A DNA stretch of 64,000 nucleotides from Petunia secreta (GCA_029990175.1 JARKIP010000033.1:8990001-9054000), one strand, 5' to 3'; positions 1 to 11,298 are shown, counted from the stretch's first letter. Program-made: numbers and translations. The notes: generated from the letters alone by a model not told the origin.

Positions 1-1125
1 GTCCAATCTTGGAGCTTGCATGACCAGTACTCCAGACCCCAATTTCTTCCACAATCTACCATTATAAAATGTAATAACAAAGGTTCTACGTTACAGAGAC
101 CTCAATTCTCCATGTTTCATAACTAAGCAAATTTTTGTACAATTCAATAGCTTAATACATCAACTAGACAATGTACTCAGAAAGAAACAATAAACAATCT
201 CAAGAGCAAGGTTCTTTGGTTTGTCTATGATGACTACACTTCTCAAGAATACCTTGAATTTGTCTTTTCAAAAGATTGTAAGTGCGTAAGTCATGACTCT
301 TGAGGTCTTCAATATATAGTAGTGTATAAAAGTCATTAATGAGAGAATAAAATTATTCCTGATAAGGACTCGGAAAAGTTCATATCCATTTATGCCTTTG
401 CTTCGTACACTATAGTTTTCATCTTGAACTGTAAGAAAATATTCATCACCAAATGTTCGTGCATCTTCAAAGATTTTCACCAGCTACGTCGAGGGATTTT
501 AGGGTTTAAATCCATGTCCTAAAATAATTCACATCAACCACTTAAGTGAGTCCCAAACCAAGTAATGTAGGAGTGAAACTCTACTGGTTCGCAGAACCTT
601 CTTCCGCACGAGGTCCTAGTCCAACTAAAAATATACTTCATTTTCGTGGTTCCGCTAGAATTCGTCACCTGAAACAATAACAAGGACCGGGTCCATATAT
701 AAGTCTCTGGCATAGTGATTTAACCTGTGTACCAGTACAAGTGAATTGACCATGCAAGATTGTCATTTAGATAAAATTGGAGCGGTTATAATGGTTATTA
801 ATCAGCAAAACTTAATCAAGCCCTTTTCAACTTAGCTCCAACACATAGCTCATCTAGTTCAATACTTATAGCAGCTCATTTACATCATTTAGCATCTATC
901 AACCCAAAAGCAAGATACCCCAGCCAAATGATTTTGGACTTGTAAACATTGTTTGTTAATCATCAAAACTACTATATGAATCAATAAGCATTTCTCGAAA
1001 AGCATTTTTCATCATAGCAAACACACCCTTAATCTTTGTTTTCTTTGATTGTTTTTCCTTTTTTTCTTTTTATTTTTGAAATAATCATATACTGATGCAC
1101 TATCATTGTCTAAATTCTTTCCAAG
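1..1125. other. Unassigned AT-rich sequence
   Basis: I find no recognisable gene, LTR or repeat here. A 70-residue minus-strand open frame at 268-480 has no motif I know. The stretch lies upstream of the MATE exons and could be intron or intergenic DNA. I could not recognise the missing 5' MATE exons in it. Confidence 0.4.
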
Positions 1126-2698
1126 AGCAGCTTTACAACCGCTTCATTGCACTATCATATACCTTATTCTTTTGGTGCTGCTGCAAGGTTTGCTCTCGTC
1201 CTATCGATCCAGCATTAAATCTATTTTGTTAGATACATAGAGATGAATATGCAACTTTACAAGTAAATAATTATTGCAGCACTCGGATTTCAAATGAACT
1301 TGGAGCTGGGAGGCCACAAAATGCAAAAGTTTCTCTTGGTGTTGTGCTAGTTCTTGCTGTCACAGAGTTTGTTCTTGCAAGTATCATTTTATTCGCGGTC
1401 CGCCATGTGTGGGGCTATGCGTTTACTTATGAGAAAGAAGTAATTAGTTATGTTGCAGATATTGCTCCTATTCTTTGCATCTCTATCATCATGGATGGCA
1501 CACAAGCTGTACTATCAGGTTGCCTTTTGATCCATCCTACTGCGGCGATTTGCTTTTCTGAAAAATAAGAAATTTGTATTTCTGCCATACTATGTTGAAA
1601 AAAGAAAAAGGGTAAAACATACTCCTCTGCGATAGAAAACATCTTAATTTTACTCTCCACTATGCCTTGGGTCGTTCATACATTTGCCGTTAGCTCCGAC
1701 CTGAAGTATAGCTCACGATAATTTTGTAACTTGGCAAAAATAGAGGAGTAAGTATGAACATCTTCTCCGTAGTATTTTTCCTCATGGTATCCATCCCCTC
1801 GACACTGGTGCTCCATTAATGTCAAGGACAAATACAGCAAAGGTCTGAATGACTTCAAAGTGTAACAGAGGACAAAATTGAGATACTTGAGTCGTAGAGG
1901 AGTAAATTTGAATTTATTTCTTATGAAAAATGGACAACAAATTTGGTCAAAGAGAAAATCAAAGAGGTTCCTTCTGATTCCTTTAATGTGACTTGCTCAT
2001 TGCATCAGGAGTTGCCAGAGGAAGTGGGTGGCAGCATATTGGAGCCTATGTGAATCTTGGTGCATATTATTTGGTTGGAAATCCAATGGCTCTTTTACTG
2101 GGATTTATCTTGCATTTAAAAGGAAAGGGCCTTTGGGGTGGATTAGTGACTGGAGCAATTGTGCAATCTATTTCCCTCTCCTTTATCACAGGCTTCACCA
2201 ATTGGGAAAAACAGGTACTCGCAACTATTCAAATCTTATACCTTCGTTTGTATTTGGTATGGCACTTTCTTTCAACTATTGTTTCATTTCGCTCTTTATA
2301 TCAATATATATACATTGAAACAATACTACATAACCACTTATGAAATGTGGTGAAGCGGAGGGGATACCTCTAATCTTTAACTTGAGGTCTTGGGTTCTGA
2401 ACGAAAAAACGTCTAATAAGGAGCACTTCCTCCTTTAGACCATACGTAGTGCGAATTTGGAATAAGTCGACCTGAGAGTTTTGAATACCAGATGCACTAA
2501 GTGAGAAAGAGAAAGGAACCGTGACCATATATGTATTAGAATCAAATAAACTAAAGACTACGGAGTTTGTAGCTTTCAGTGTTATGAAGCCACCTTACAG
2601 AGTTATTTTTCTTCAATATTTGGATGTTACAGGCCATTGAAGCAAGACAGAGGATGTTTAACGGAATGCTTGTTGGGGAAAATCAGTACATTGAATGA
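1126..2698 (+). pseudogene. 3' exons of a MATE-family (DTX/TT12-like) transporter gene
   Basis: Four exons can be placed: about 1126-1187, 1280-1518, 2009-2214 and 2633-2698. Each of the three intervening introns begins with GT and ends with AG. The joined frame is an exact multiple of three, 190 residues ending in TGA at 2696-2698. The first exon ends in an IPYSFGAAAS-type motif and the second opens with RISNELGAG; both are MATE-family signatures. Hydrophobic segments follow, with a GxxxNLxxYYLVGxPxALLL stretch typical of the family's last membrane helices. MATE proteins are multidrug or flavonoid/H+ antiporters of about 480-500 residues in plasma membrane or vacuole. Only the C-terminal 40% or so is present. 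The upstream exons are not recognisable in the first 1.1 kb, and the left edge of the first exon is uncertain. This may be a truncated duplicate, or the tail of a gene starting before the window. Confidence 0.8.
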
Positions 2699-3212
2699 AA
2701 TTAAAGTGGACGTGCAAATGCTATAATTGAGTGTTAGGGAGAGAGAGATATATATATATTTCTGAACTTATATTTCTGATTTTGGAGAAACAAAGATGCT
2801 AAGCATGTTATATCCTATACTTACCAGGTTAATCAATTGACTTTGGTTTTGTTAAATCATTTAGCTGTGGCTGGAAATTAACTTGTAATAAATTTTTCTT
2901 CGTGTATCTCCTTCACAAATGTTGACTCAATGTTAGTAATTGATATTCGCTTTTACTCAAGTTGTTATGTTAGTAAGTTTGAGAAAGTAAATTATGAAAT
3001 TAGAAAAAAACACACACTACTTATACGTGGAAAACCATATTTGTTCAAAGGCATAAAAACCATTACCTTTTTTTTTTTTGGTTAAACCTAAAATGACCTA
3101 GCCAGTAATTTTCCCCAAAAACTTCATTAACACGATGAACCAAATTCAGGTTAAATCTAATAATCAATGAAACTAACAAGCCATGGTTAGAACTAATAAC
3201 CTAGGAAACTAA
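2699..3212. other. 3' flank of the MATE exons, no gene
   Basis: AT-rich sequence after the MATE stop codon, including a short GA/TA microsatellite near 2737-2760 and a T-run near 3068-3080. It probably holds the 3' UTR and polyadenylation region, but no clear signal could be fixed. Confidence 0.4.
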
Positions 3213-3892
3213 GAGCCTGTTTGGCATTGCTGCCAAAAACTCATATTTTGAAAAGTACTTTCAAAAAATATATTTGTATAATAAACAGTTTGTGTTTGGC
3301 AAACTCAGTAGAGAAGTACTTTTGATAAATAATTTGTGTTTGACTAATCTTTACAAAAATTACTTTTGAGTGTCAAATTACGAAAAGGACCAAGTTCATT
3401 TGACATTTGAATTATTAGAAACAAAAGCATAATTTTAAATATTTATTATAAAAGACTTTAGTTAAAAAACTTATTTAGTTAAAATGTAAAAACATAAAGT
3501 AAAAAATATAAATTAAGTGTTTGAACATATTCAAGGAACTTGTTATTGTAGTTGTAGCTTTGGCAGAGAGAAAGACAAAAAAATTATGATATCCTATATA
3601 AGGTTGAGAGAAATACCAAAAAATAAAAAGTAGTCCTAAAAGGGAGAGGATTTGTAAAAATAGTATAAGAAAAATTTGATAAGAGAAATATAATTTTATT
3701 TTGAGAGAGATATGGTTAGTTAATGAGGAATAATTTGGTAAATATAAATTTTTGGTAAGGATTTCTTTTGTCTTGAAAAAATTAATAAACTGCTACTGCT
3801 TCTTCAAAAAAGCCGATATTTGTAGCTTCTCCCAACAACAGAAAAACTGCTTCTGCCGCTACCTAAATTTTTTTTAAGGCCAAATAGGCTAT
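3213..3892. mobile_element. MITE-like element with GCCTGTTTGGC-type inverted ends
   Basis: The left end reads GAGCCTGTTTGGCATTGCT. The complement of the right end reads ATAGCCTATTTGGCC, so the two ends form an imperfect terminal inverted repeat. The roughly 680-bp interior is very AT-rich and non-coding. Inverted ends with a GCCTGTTTGGC core are common among non-autonomous hAT-like elements in plants. The target duplication could not be fixed, so the exact borders and superfamily are inferred. Confidence 0.5.
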
Positions 3893-4192
3893 AACTCTAG
3901 TTCCCACACTCTTAACTCTATAGTTGCTATTCCTTCGAGGTAACTCTTATTTGAAGTCAATAGTTTACCAATAAATACCTTGCAAAATTACTTCCTAATA
4001 AGCAAAGATACAACTCTATAACTTACAAGCACACAAGTAACCTCGATAGCTCTGATGAGGAACTTGTGTCGAGGTTGTTTCTCTGCATGACTTATTCTTC
4101 TTAACTTAAGCCAAATTTCTCTCGCACAATTTGCTCTAAACTAAATGTAAGTGTGCTTACAACCAAGTAACTTGAACCATATATACTAATCA
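3893..4192. other. Unassigned
   Basis: No gene or repeat recognised. It leads into the LINE coding scrap that begins near 4193 and may be decayed LINE sequence, since it is in the right place for the preceding RT segment. Confidence 0.3.
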
Positions 4193-4294
4193 AGGGTATA
4201 TTCATACTACATCAAGTATAAACCACTATGGGAAGTGACTACAAAGCATGCTTCCTGGATGGTCCAAAAAATCTTAAATATTAAAAAGTACTTG
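4193..4294 (+). pseudogene. LINE reverse transcriptase C-terminal part, left of the Copia insertion
   Basis: One frame from 4193 to 4294 encodes a segment with LWEVTTKHASWMVQKIL followed by a KKYL end. This resembles the region of plant L1-type LINE polyproteins just before the zf-RVT domain. The frame runs into the duplicated target site ACTTG and resumes after the Copia element at 14886 with SLANLDEVG. It is therefore the left half of a LINE gene cut by that insertion. A stop codon lies immediately upstream, so the LINE was probably already decayed. Confidence 0.65.
4290..4294. repeat. Target-site duplication ACTTG, left copy
   Basis: ACTTG directly precedes the TGTTGAG start of the 5' LTR. 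The same five bases follow the end of the 3' LTR at 14884-14888. Confidence 0.9.
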
Positions 4295-5195
4295 TGTTGA
4301 GAGCTGGTTTTGAAGTATGACAAACGAGAAGGACACTGAGGTTCAGGAGAAGAACCTTGTCCTTGAGATGAAGGACACGCTTGATCGAAAAGATTACGGG
4401 TTGCAAATCCCTGTGGAACTAGGAGTAGTGGCGCGTGGTTGTTGACGTATCCTAGTCAGACTAAAAGAGGCGGTGTCCAGGCTGTATCTTTGAAGTGTGG
4501 ACAAGAGTTAGACTTCAACATGGAAAAGAGTTACTGCGAATCTGATATTGCCATAATTAAGAGAATTCCCAGCAGGACTCAACTAGGGTTGTAAGACCTG
4601 TATAAAAGCAAGTAGAAGAGACAGCCGAAATCAGTTTTTCATATAGAGAGTCGAGAGCATATAGAGGTGATCTGAAGAACTGTCTATGTGGGAAAACTGA
4701 AGAAGACAACTGGTTTGCATGCAGAGTATTTGAGTCTAGATCTCTTGTCTAGGTTCATCGAGTTGTAAGTTGTCTCTGTTACAAGTGTTCATTGTTTTGT
4801 CTATTAGCTTATTTCAGAAGCATATGTATTAGGCAAACTACTTTGTGATTACTAGAAAAAGCTAGAGTTTAGCTTTGGTTAGTGATTAGGGTCTAGAGTG
4901 TAGCCCCTTGGTTACAGAGTTTGTAATCTAAAACGTTGCTCTTGTGTTAGTGGATTGAGATTCAAAATCCCAGAGTGTGGGTCGTGGTTTTTCTCCCTTG
5001 AGCAAGGAGTTTTCCACGTAAAATCCTTGTGTTCTTGGTGAATGTTTTGAAGTGTGTTCTTAAGTACAGTTTGCATAAAAGAGAACTGAGGAACCTTGTT
5101 CTACTACGGAAGAACCAGGTTCTTACAACAAAAATCGGAGGACACTATTCAACCCCCCCCTTCTAGTGTCGTTAGGAGGTGCTTAAAGACTAACA
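4295..5195 (+). repeat. 5' LTR of the Copia element
   Basis: Starts TGTTGAG and ends with CTAACA, immediately before the primer binding site. It is 901 bp, the same length as the copy at 13983-14883, and I found no mismatch between them. It contains a TATAAAAG box near 4601. Confidence 0.95.
4601..4608 (+). promoter_or_regulatory. TATA box of the Copia 5' LTR
   Basis: TATAAAAG lies about 300 bp into the LTR. Transcription would start some 25-35 bp downstream, defining the R region. The identical box in the 3' LTR is at 14289-14296. This is a sequence-based prediction. Confidence 0.6.
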
Positions 5196-5197
5196 AG

Positions 5198-5209
5198 TGG
5201 TATCAGAGC
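5198..5209 (+). other. Primer binding site (initiator-methionine tRNA type)
   Basis: TGGTATCAGAGC begins two bases after the LTR end. It is complementary to the 3' end of plant initiator tRNA-Met, the usual primer of Copia and many Gypsy elements. An open frame runs through this site, but it is not coding. Confidence 0.92.
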
Positions 5210-5250
5210 AGGTCTTCTCTTGTAAGGCTAACACCTTGAGAAGGATCAAA

Positions 5251-7569
5251 ATGAGTGCACCGCCTACTATTACTGAAGGACAGTCGGTTCTGAGGCCTCC
5301 ACAGTTTAATGGGCAATACTACGCATGGTGGAAAAATAGGATGGAGAATTACATATGTGCTGAAGATTATCAACTCTGGCTGATAGTCTCTGAAGGAAAC
5401 CTGATTCCCACCAAAATAGTTGGTGAAGGAACCACTGCCACAAAAGAACCCAAGCTGAAAGAAGAGTTTGATGAGTCTGATTATAAGATGATCGAAAAGA
5501 ACCACAAAGCCAAGCGGTTGGTTATATGTGGTCTGGGTCCAGAAGAGTTCAATCGAGTATCATCGTATAAGACGGCTAAGGAAATATGGGATGCTTTACA
5601 AGTTGCACACGAAGGAACCACTGAAGTAAAGGACTCAAAAAGAAGAATGTTGAAGAGACAATTTGAGTTATTTACTATGGGCGAGAAGGAATCGATTCAG
5701 GATATGATGACCAGGTTGACCATGATTACAAATGAAATGAGATCTCTGGAGATGGAACTGCCTGAGGTGGAGATGGTTGACAAAATCCTGAATGTGTTAC
5801 CTGAAGCATGGGAACCAAAAATGACGGCCATTATTGAATCCAAACCCTTGAAATCCATCAAGCTTGAAGAACTGGTTGGAAGTCTGAAGACGCACGAGAT
5901 GATGAAGGACTCAAAGGTTAAACCTGCAGCAAAGAAGGAAAAGACCCTTGCACTGGAAGCAACAGAAGAAGCTGATGAATATGTTGATCTTCAATCAGTG
6001 GAAGCTGCAATGGTAAGTGCTCTAAGACAAAAACTCAATCTGGGAAGGTTTAAAGGATTTAAACGAGGGAACAAGGAGAGCTCTAGCAGGAAGAACATAG
6101 TTGACAGTCCTGACTACTCTGGATGCTTCAAATGCTTCAAGAAGGATCATGCTGTCATGGATTGCCCAATGTGGGAAATAGAGTGGATGAAGAACAGAGC
6201 TGCTAAGGAAAAGGAAAAGGAAACCACAAAGGAAAACGATGCAGATAGAAAGAAGTCAAGACGGCCCCCAAACTTCAGAGCAGAACGAAGGAAAAGGAAG
6301 GAAGCTTTCTATGCCACATGGGGACCAACTGACAGTGAGTCTGATCACGAGAAGGAAGCTGACGATGACTCACCGCTAGCATTAGCAGGGATGACGGATG
6401 TTAGTTCTGATGAAGAACATTCTCTTGAAGTAAAATGGGGAAGAGATCCATCAAAGCCACCAGTGTTCAATGGGACTCATTACAATTACTGGAAGAAACA
6501 AATGAAGAAATTCTTGCAGGCAACTGATTATAGTCTGTGGTTAATTGTGAAAAGAGGACCTCATGTTCCAGTGAAGAGAGCAGCAAATGGAGTCTTGGTA
6601 CCCAAGAAAGTAGAAGAACTAGATCCACAAGATCTGGACTGGCTACAAGCAAACTCCAAGGCTGAGGGCTATCTAAGAAGAGGACTTACAGATGATGTGC
6701 TCGGACAGATACTGGAATGTAAATCAGCCAAGGAGATATGGAAGAAACTGAAGGAGTTGTACATAGCTGACAACACCAAGAAGGACTCTGCCCCCATGGC
6801 AACTGAAGGAAAGGAAGCTGTCTGTTCAGCAGAGGTATGTTTATCTGATCTTAAGGAAACTTTACATACATACTCTTCTGAAAATCTAATCCTAATCACA
6901 GCCACATTGATTGAAGGATATGAAAAAGAAAAGCTTGAAAAAGATAAATTAATTGAAGAACTGGGTGATCTTAGAACTAAGCACAAGAGTCTCCTAGAAC
7001 AGAACATTGAGCTTGAAGAAATAAATGCCATCTTGAAAGGGCAGACTCTTGTGTCAAACTCTAAGATCACTGAGCTTGAATTAGAATGTAGTCAGTTGAG
7101 AGAGAGTAAGAATGGTAAGCAAGTTATGAGTGAAGTTCAAACCTTTCTGGAAGATGAATTGAAAAGGGCAAATGAGATTTTACACCAAGAAATTGAAAAA
7201 AATAAGATGTTAAATCAGAAGGTTGAAAACTCAAAACTTGAACTTACCAGACTTACAAAATGGAATAAGTCTTCAGAAGCAATGCATTGGGTTCTTGAAA
7301 ATCAAAATAAAGGAAAACAAGGTTTAGGATTCAAGAAGCCCTTGCCTCCATATAATCCTAAAAGCAAATATGTGGGATTACCTTGCAACATGTTATGCAC
7401 TTTCTGTGGTCAAACCGGTCATACTAAACAAAGGTGTGTTAACATTACCAAGGCAAGGGCCAAGAATAAAAATTGTGTTTTACCCAAATGGGCCAAACAA
7501 GATCTGATTTATCCATTTTCTCATAAGAAGGGACCCAAGCTTGTCTGGGTTCCTAAGGCTAACCTCTAA
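5251..7569 (+). CDS. gag: Gag polyprotein with duplicated N-terminal domain and two zinc knuckles
   Basis: ATG at 5251 gives 772 residues. The frame is open further upstream but there overlaps the primer binding site. Order: a DUF4219/UBN2-type Gag domain (about residues 10-240, opening PPQFNGQYYAWW), a CCHC zinc knuckle (from residue 292, CX2CX4HX4C), an acidic linker, then a second copy of the Gag-domain head (from about residue 402, PPVFNGTHYNYW and DYSLWLIV, ending with SAKEIWKKLKELY). A long coiled coil follows (about 525-700), then a second CCHC knuckle (from residue 716) and the WVPKANL tail. Gag packages the RNA into virus-like particles in the cytoplasm. Two knuckles around a coiled coil are usual for Sirevirus Gag; the extra Gag head is not, and makes this protein long. 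The frame is intact and ends in TAA, 5' of pol. Confidence 0.92.
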   Translation: MSAPPTITEGQSVLRPPQFNGQYYAWWKNRMENYICAEDYQLWLIVSEGNLIPTKIVGEGTTATKEPKLKEEFDESDYKMIEKNHKAKRLVICGLGPEEFNRVSSYKTAKEIWDALQVAHEGTTEVKDSKRRMLKRQFELFTMGEKESIQDMMTRLTMITNEMRSLEMELPEVEMVDKILNVLPEAWEPKMTAIIESKPLKSIKLEELVGSLKTHEMMKDSKVKPAAKKEKTLALEATEEADEYVDLQSVEAAMVSALRQKLNLGRFKGFKRGNKESSSRKNIVDSPDYSGCFKCFKKDHAVMDCPMWEIEWMKNRAAKEKEKETTKENDADRKKSRRPPNFRAERRKRKEAFYATWGPTDSESDHEKEADDDSPLALAGMTDVSSDEEHSLEVKWGRDPSKPPVFNGTHYNYWKKQMKKFLQATDYSLWLIVKRGPHVPVKRAANGVLVPKKVEELDPQDLDWLQANSKAEGYLRRGLTDDVLGQILECKSAKEIWKKLKELYIADNTKKDSAPMATEGKEAVCSAEVCLSDLKETLHTYSSENLILITATLIEGYEKEKLEKDKLIEELGDLRTKHKSLLEQNIELEEINAILKGQTLVSNSKITELELECSQLRESKNGKQVMSEVQTFLEDELKRANEILHQEIEKNKMLNQKVENSKLELTRLTKWNKSSEAMHWVLENQNKGKQGLGFKKPLPPYNPKSKYVGLPCNMLCTFCGQTGHTKQRCVNITKARAKNKNCVLPKWAKQDLIYPFSHKKGPKLVWVPKANL

Positions 7570-10500
7570 TTGTTTTGCAGGCTGGAGTGAGGGAGAACAA
7601 CTCAAGCTGGATTCTTGATAGCGGTTGTTCTAGGCACATGACAGGAGATAGAAGAAACTTTCTCTCACTCGCAGCATTTCAAGGAGGCAGTGTGGCCTTC
7701 GGAGGAGGAAAAAGTGGTCAGATAGTAGGCATTGGGAAGATTGGGAGATCTCTTGAGCATGCAATTGAAAATGTGTATTGTGTGGATGGTCTTAGACACA
7801 ATTTACTGAGCATCTCTCAACTATGTGACAGAGGAAACGAAGTGAGCTTCTCATCTGTAGGGTGCATCGTGAAGAACCTACAGAGTGGAGAAGTGGTAAT
7901 GGAAGGAAAAAGAGTGAACAATGTGTACAAGGCGTCACTGAGGTCCTTACCTGAAAACAACCTGACATGCTTGAATGTGCAAGAAAGTGACTCTCAGCTG
8001 TGGCACAAAAGACTGGGTCATGCAAGTCTCACTCAATTAAATAAGCTAGCCTCGAAGGAACTGGTTCGTGGATTGCCAAACAAGAAGTTTGAAAACATAA
8101 GAATGTGTGATGCCTGTGTGAAAGGAAAGCATGTGAGAACGTCGTTCAAATCAAAGAAAGTGGTAAGCACATTAAAGCCACTGGAGCTGGTGCATATGGA
8201 TCTGTGTGGACCTATGAGGGTCAAGAGCAGAGGAGGTAAGAGGTTTGTGTTCGTAATTGTTGACGACTACTCAAGGTATACGTGGACTTTGTTCCTGGCA
8301 TCTAAAGATGAAGCCTTTGAGAGCTTTAAAGACTGGGCAGGTGTGGTTCAGAAAAGGCTAAATCTTGAACTCATCAGTATTCGATCTGATCATGGAACTG
8401 AGTTTGAAAACTCAAAATTTTCTGAGTACTGTGCAAGGAACAGCATAGATCATAACTTCTCTGCACCAAGAACTCCCCAACAAAATGGGGTGGTCGAGAG
8501 GAAGAACAGGTCATTGGAGGATATGGCTAGAACTATGTTGCTGTCAAGTGGACTAGCAAGGAACTTCTGGGCTGAAGCTGTAAACACTGCATGTTACTTG
8601 CTAAATAGGTGTTCCATCAGAGCAATCCTTGACAAAACTCCATATGAGCTGCTCAGAGGTAGAAAGCCAAGTATTGCCCACCTAAGGCCTTTTGGGTGCA
8701 AATGCTTTGTTCACAACAATGGTAAGGAACCCTTGGGAAAGTTTGATGCCAGGAGTGATGAGGCAATATTCTTGGGATACTCTACTCAAAGTAAGGCATA
8801 CAAGGTACTCAATAGAAGGACACAAGTAGTAGAAGAGAGTATGCATGTTGCGTTTGACGAATCTGATAGGGAAATAGGAGAAACTGATGCAGATGATCAG
8901 GTGATTGGTTTAAGAAGAGAAGAAAGCTTGGATGAACTGGAGGACTCGGATGAAAAGGAGAGCACAGCCATATCAGATGAAGGAGTCAACTTGACAGGGG
9001 GAACTTCTGATGAAGCTGAAGATCAAGAAAGTCAAGAAGAATCGACTCAAGACGATGCTGCAGGTTCTTCTAATCAGATTCAGATCAAGCCATGGAAACA
9101 TCAAAGTTCTCACCCTTTGGAGAATGTTCTATCTGAACTGGATACAGGAATTATGACTAGGTCAGCTTTAAAGAACTTCTGTGCATTCTTTGCCTTCCTC
9201 TCATCCTTGGAGCCAAAGAATGTAAAAGAAGCTCTAGAAGATCCAGACTGGATTATGGCTATGCAGGAGGAACTTCATCAATTTGAAAGAAGCAAGGTAT
9301 GGCACTTAGTTCCTAAGCCAAAGGACAGATCTATAATAGGAACTAAGTGGGTGTTCAGAAATAAGCTGGATGAACACGGCATAGTTACCAGAAACAAGGC
9401 AAGGTTGGTTGTTCAAGGGTACAGTCAGGAAGAAGGAATAGACTATGATGAAACCTTCGCACCAGTTGCACGAATGGAAGCTATTAGAATGCTGATTGCG
9501 TTTGCTACATACATGGAATTCACATTGTATCAGATGGATGTGAAGAGTGCCTTCTTGAATGGCTACCTGAATGAAGAAGTGTATGTGGTGCAACCTCCAG
9601 GTTTTGTGAGCAATGAATTCCCTGATCATGTGTACAAACTGGACAAGGCTTTATATGGTTTGAAGCAAGCTCCTAGAGCCTGGTATGAAAGACTCTCAGG
9701 ATTTTTGATGAAAAATGGCTTTTCAAGAGGTAAAATTGACAACACACTATTTCTCAAGAAGAAAGGAAAGGACTTACTGGTAGTACAGGTGTATGTCGAT
9801 GATATCATTTTTGGAGCCACTGATGAGGAGCTAAGCAAAGGTTTTGCTGACTTGATGGGAAGTGAGTTTGAGATGAGCATGATGGGTGAATTGAATTTCT
9901 TCCTTGGATTACAGATAAAGCAGACACCTGAAGGAACTATGATTCACCAGCAAAAATATGTCAAGGAATTGCTGAAGAAATTCAACATGGAAGGAGCAAA
10001 GGAGATGACTACCCCTATCGCCCCTGGAACAAAGCTGGACATGGACGAACTTGGTCTATCGACAAATGAGACTAAGTATAGAGGAATTATTGGCTCACTT
10101 CTTTATCTCACAGCAAGTCGACCTGACATAGTATACAGTGTAGGACTGTGTGCCAGATTTCAGTCAAAACCCAAGGAATCACACCTGACAGCTGTGAAGA
10201 GAATCTTGAGATACTTGAAGGGGACTCAGGATTTATGCCTGTGGTATCCCAGAGGAGGAACTTTTGAACTAATTGGTTTTGCTGATGCAGATTATGCAGG
10301 TCATTTGGTGGACAGGAAAAGCACTTCAGGAATGGCACATTTTCTGGGTCCTTGCTTGGTATCATGGGCTACAAAGAAACAAAACTCAGTTGCCTTATCA
10401 ACTGCTGAAGCTGAGTATGTGGCAGCTGCTTCATGCTGTTCACAATTGCTTTGGATCAAGCAACAACTGGAGGATTTTGGTATCAAGTGTGGGGCTGTGC

Positions 10501-10739
10501 CAATCTTCTGTGACAATACGAGTGCTGTGAATATTGCCAAGAACCCAGTCCAACATAAAAGAACAAAGCACATTGATATTAGACATCACTTCCTTAGGGA
10601 CAATGTTGAAAAAGGTCTAATTACTATGAATTCATGCAGGACTGAGGATCAAATTGCTGACATATTTACCAAAGCTTTGAACAAGGTGCAGTTCGAGAGG
10701 AACAGGTTGGAGTTAGGGATGACCAAAATACACGGATGA
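7557..10739 (+). CDS. pol: Copia Pol polyprotein: protease, integrase, reverse transcriptase, RNase H
   Basis: The frame is open from 7557 to the TGA at 10737-10739, about 1,060 codons without internal stops. It overlaps the last codons of gag in the -1 frame and has no early ATG, so Pol is probably made as a fusion or from a spliced RNA. Order: aspartic protease (ILDSGCSRHMTG, catalytic Asp at 7617), GAG-pre-integrase (LWHKRLGHAS), the CxxC of the integrase zinc site (CDACVKGK), integrase core (HMDLCGPM, IRSDHGTEF, NGVVERKN carrying the D,D,E triad), RT (MDVKSAFLNG; catalytic YVDD near 9792), and RNase H (DADYAGHLVDRKSTSG, STAEAEY, ending ADIFTKAL). All key residues that I can check are present. 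The enzymes cut the polyprotein, copy the RNA and insert the cDNA. Confidence 0.95.
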
Positions 10740-11298
10740 CCCAGCAGGTAATCCCTTTGAAATTGGCTAGTTAAGTAGTAAAAGTGTCTGTTAGAAACTT
10801 GTCATTACTATCTGGGCTAAATTGGTACTTGAATTAGTACACTCGTTTAGCTGCTTTGAGCACTAGGTGCAAATAATGTGATCCCATGAAGAACCCACTA
10901 TGTACTGAGAAGGAACCAGTCTGAACATGAGGAATCATGTCCAGGTACAGTCAACTTACTCTGTTTGTTAGTTTTCACAACTGGAACTACGATTGTCTAT
11001 TGTACGTGCATCATGGGAGATTTTCCATATTTTCATAACTGTCCAAAATTATAGGAACACATTCCTTTTTAGGATAGAACCCTTTTTAAAAAACTGCTTG
11101 GACCCCACCTCTTAAAAAGGGCTTATTTAAAATAAGTTCATAACCGTCAAATCTCTTAACTTCTCCCGGTTCTCTAAAAGTTCAAAAAGCTGCCTTCCTT
11201 TATACTCATTACTTCTTGTCTTCCCTAGATATTGTCACATCACTAAAACCCTTCTCCTTCTACAGCACTTCTCCAATCTCTCAAAATCTCATCCACCT
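10740..11298 (+). other. Spacer between pol and the third gene
   Basis: A non-coding stretch of about 560 bp. An internal spacer this long is expected if the third gene is expressed from its own spliced or subgenomic RNA. No promoter could be fixed, although CT-rich leader-like sequence precedes 11299. Confidence 0.5.

Noticed and set aside
268..480. 70-codon open frame on the minus strand
   Set aside because: No known motif, AT-rich surroundings, and no splice or neighbour support; length is within chance.
1993..2343. Overlapping open frames over the MATE exon at 2009-2214
   Set aside because: They run through splice sites into intron sequence; the exon model explains the coding part.
5197..5250. 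Upstream extension of the gag frame
   Set aside because: It runs through the primer binding site and starts with GTG; the first ATG is at 5251.
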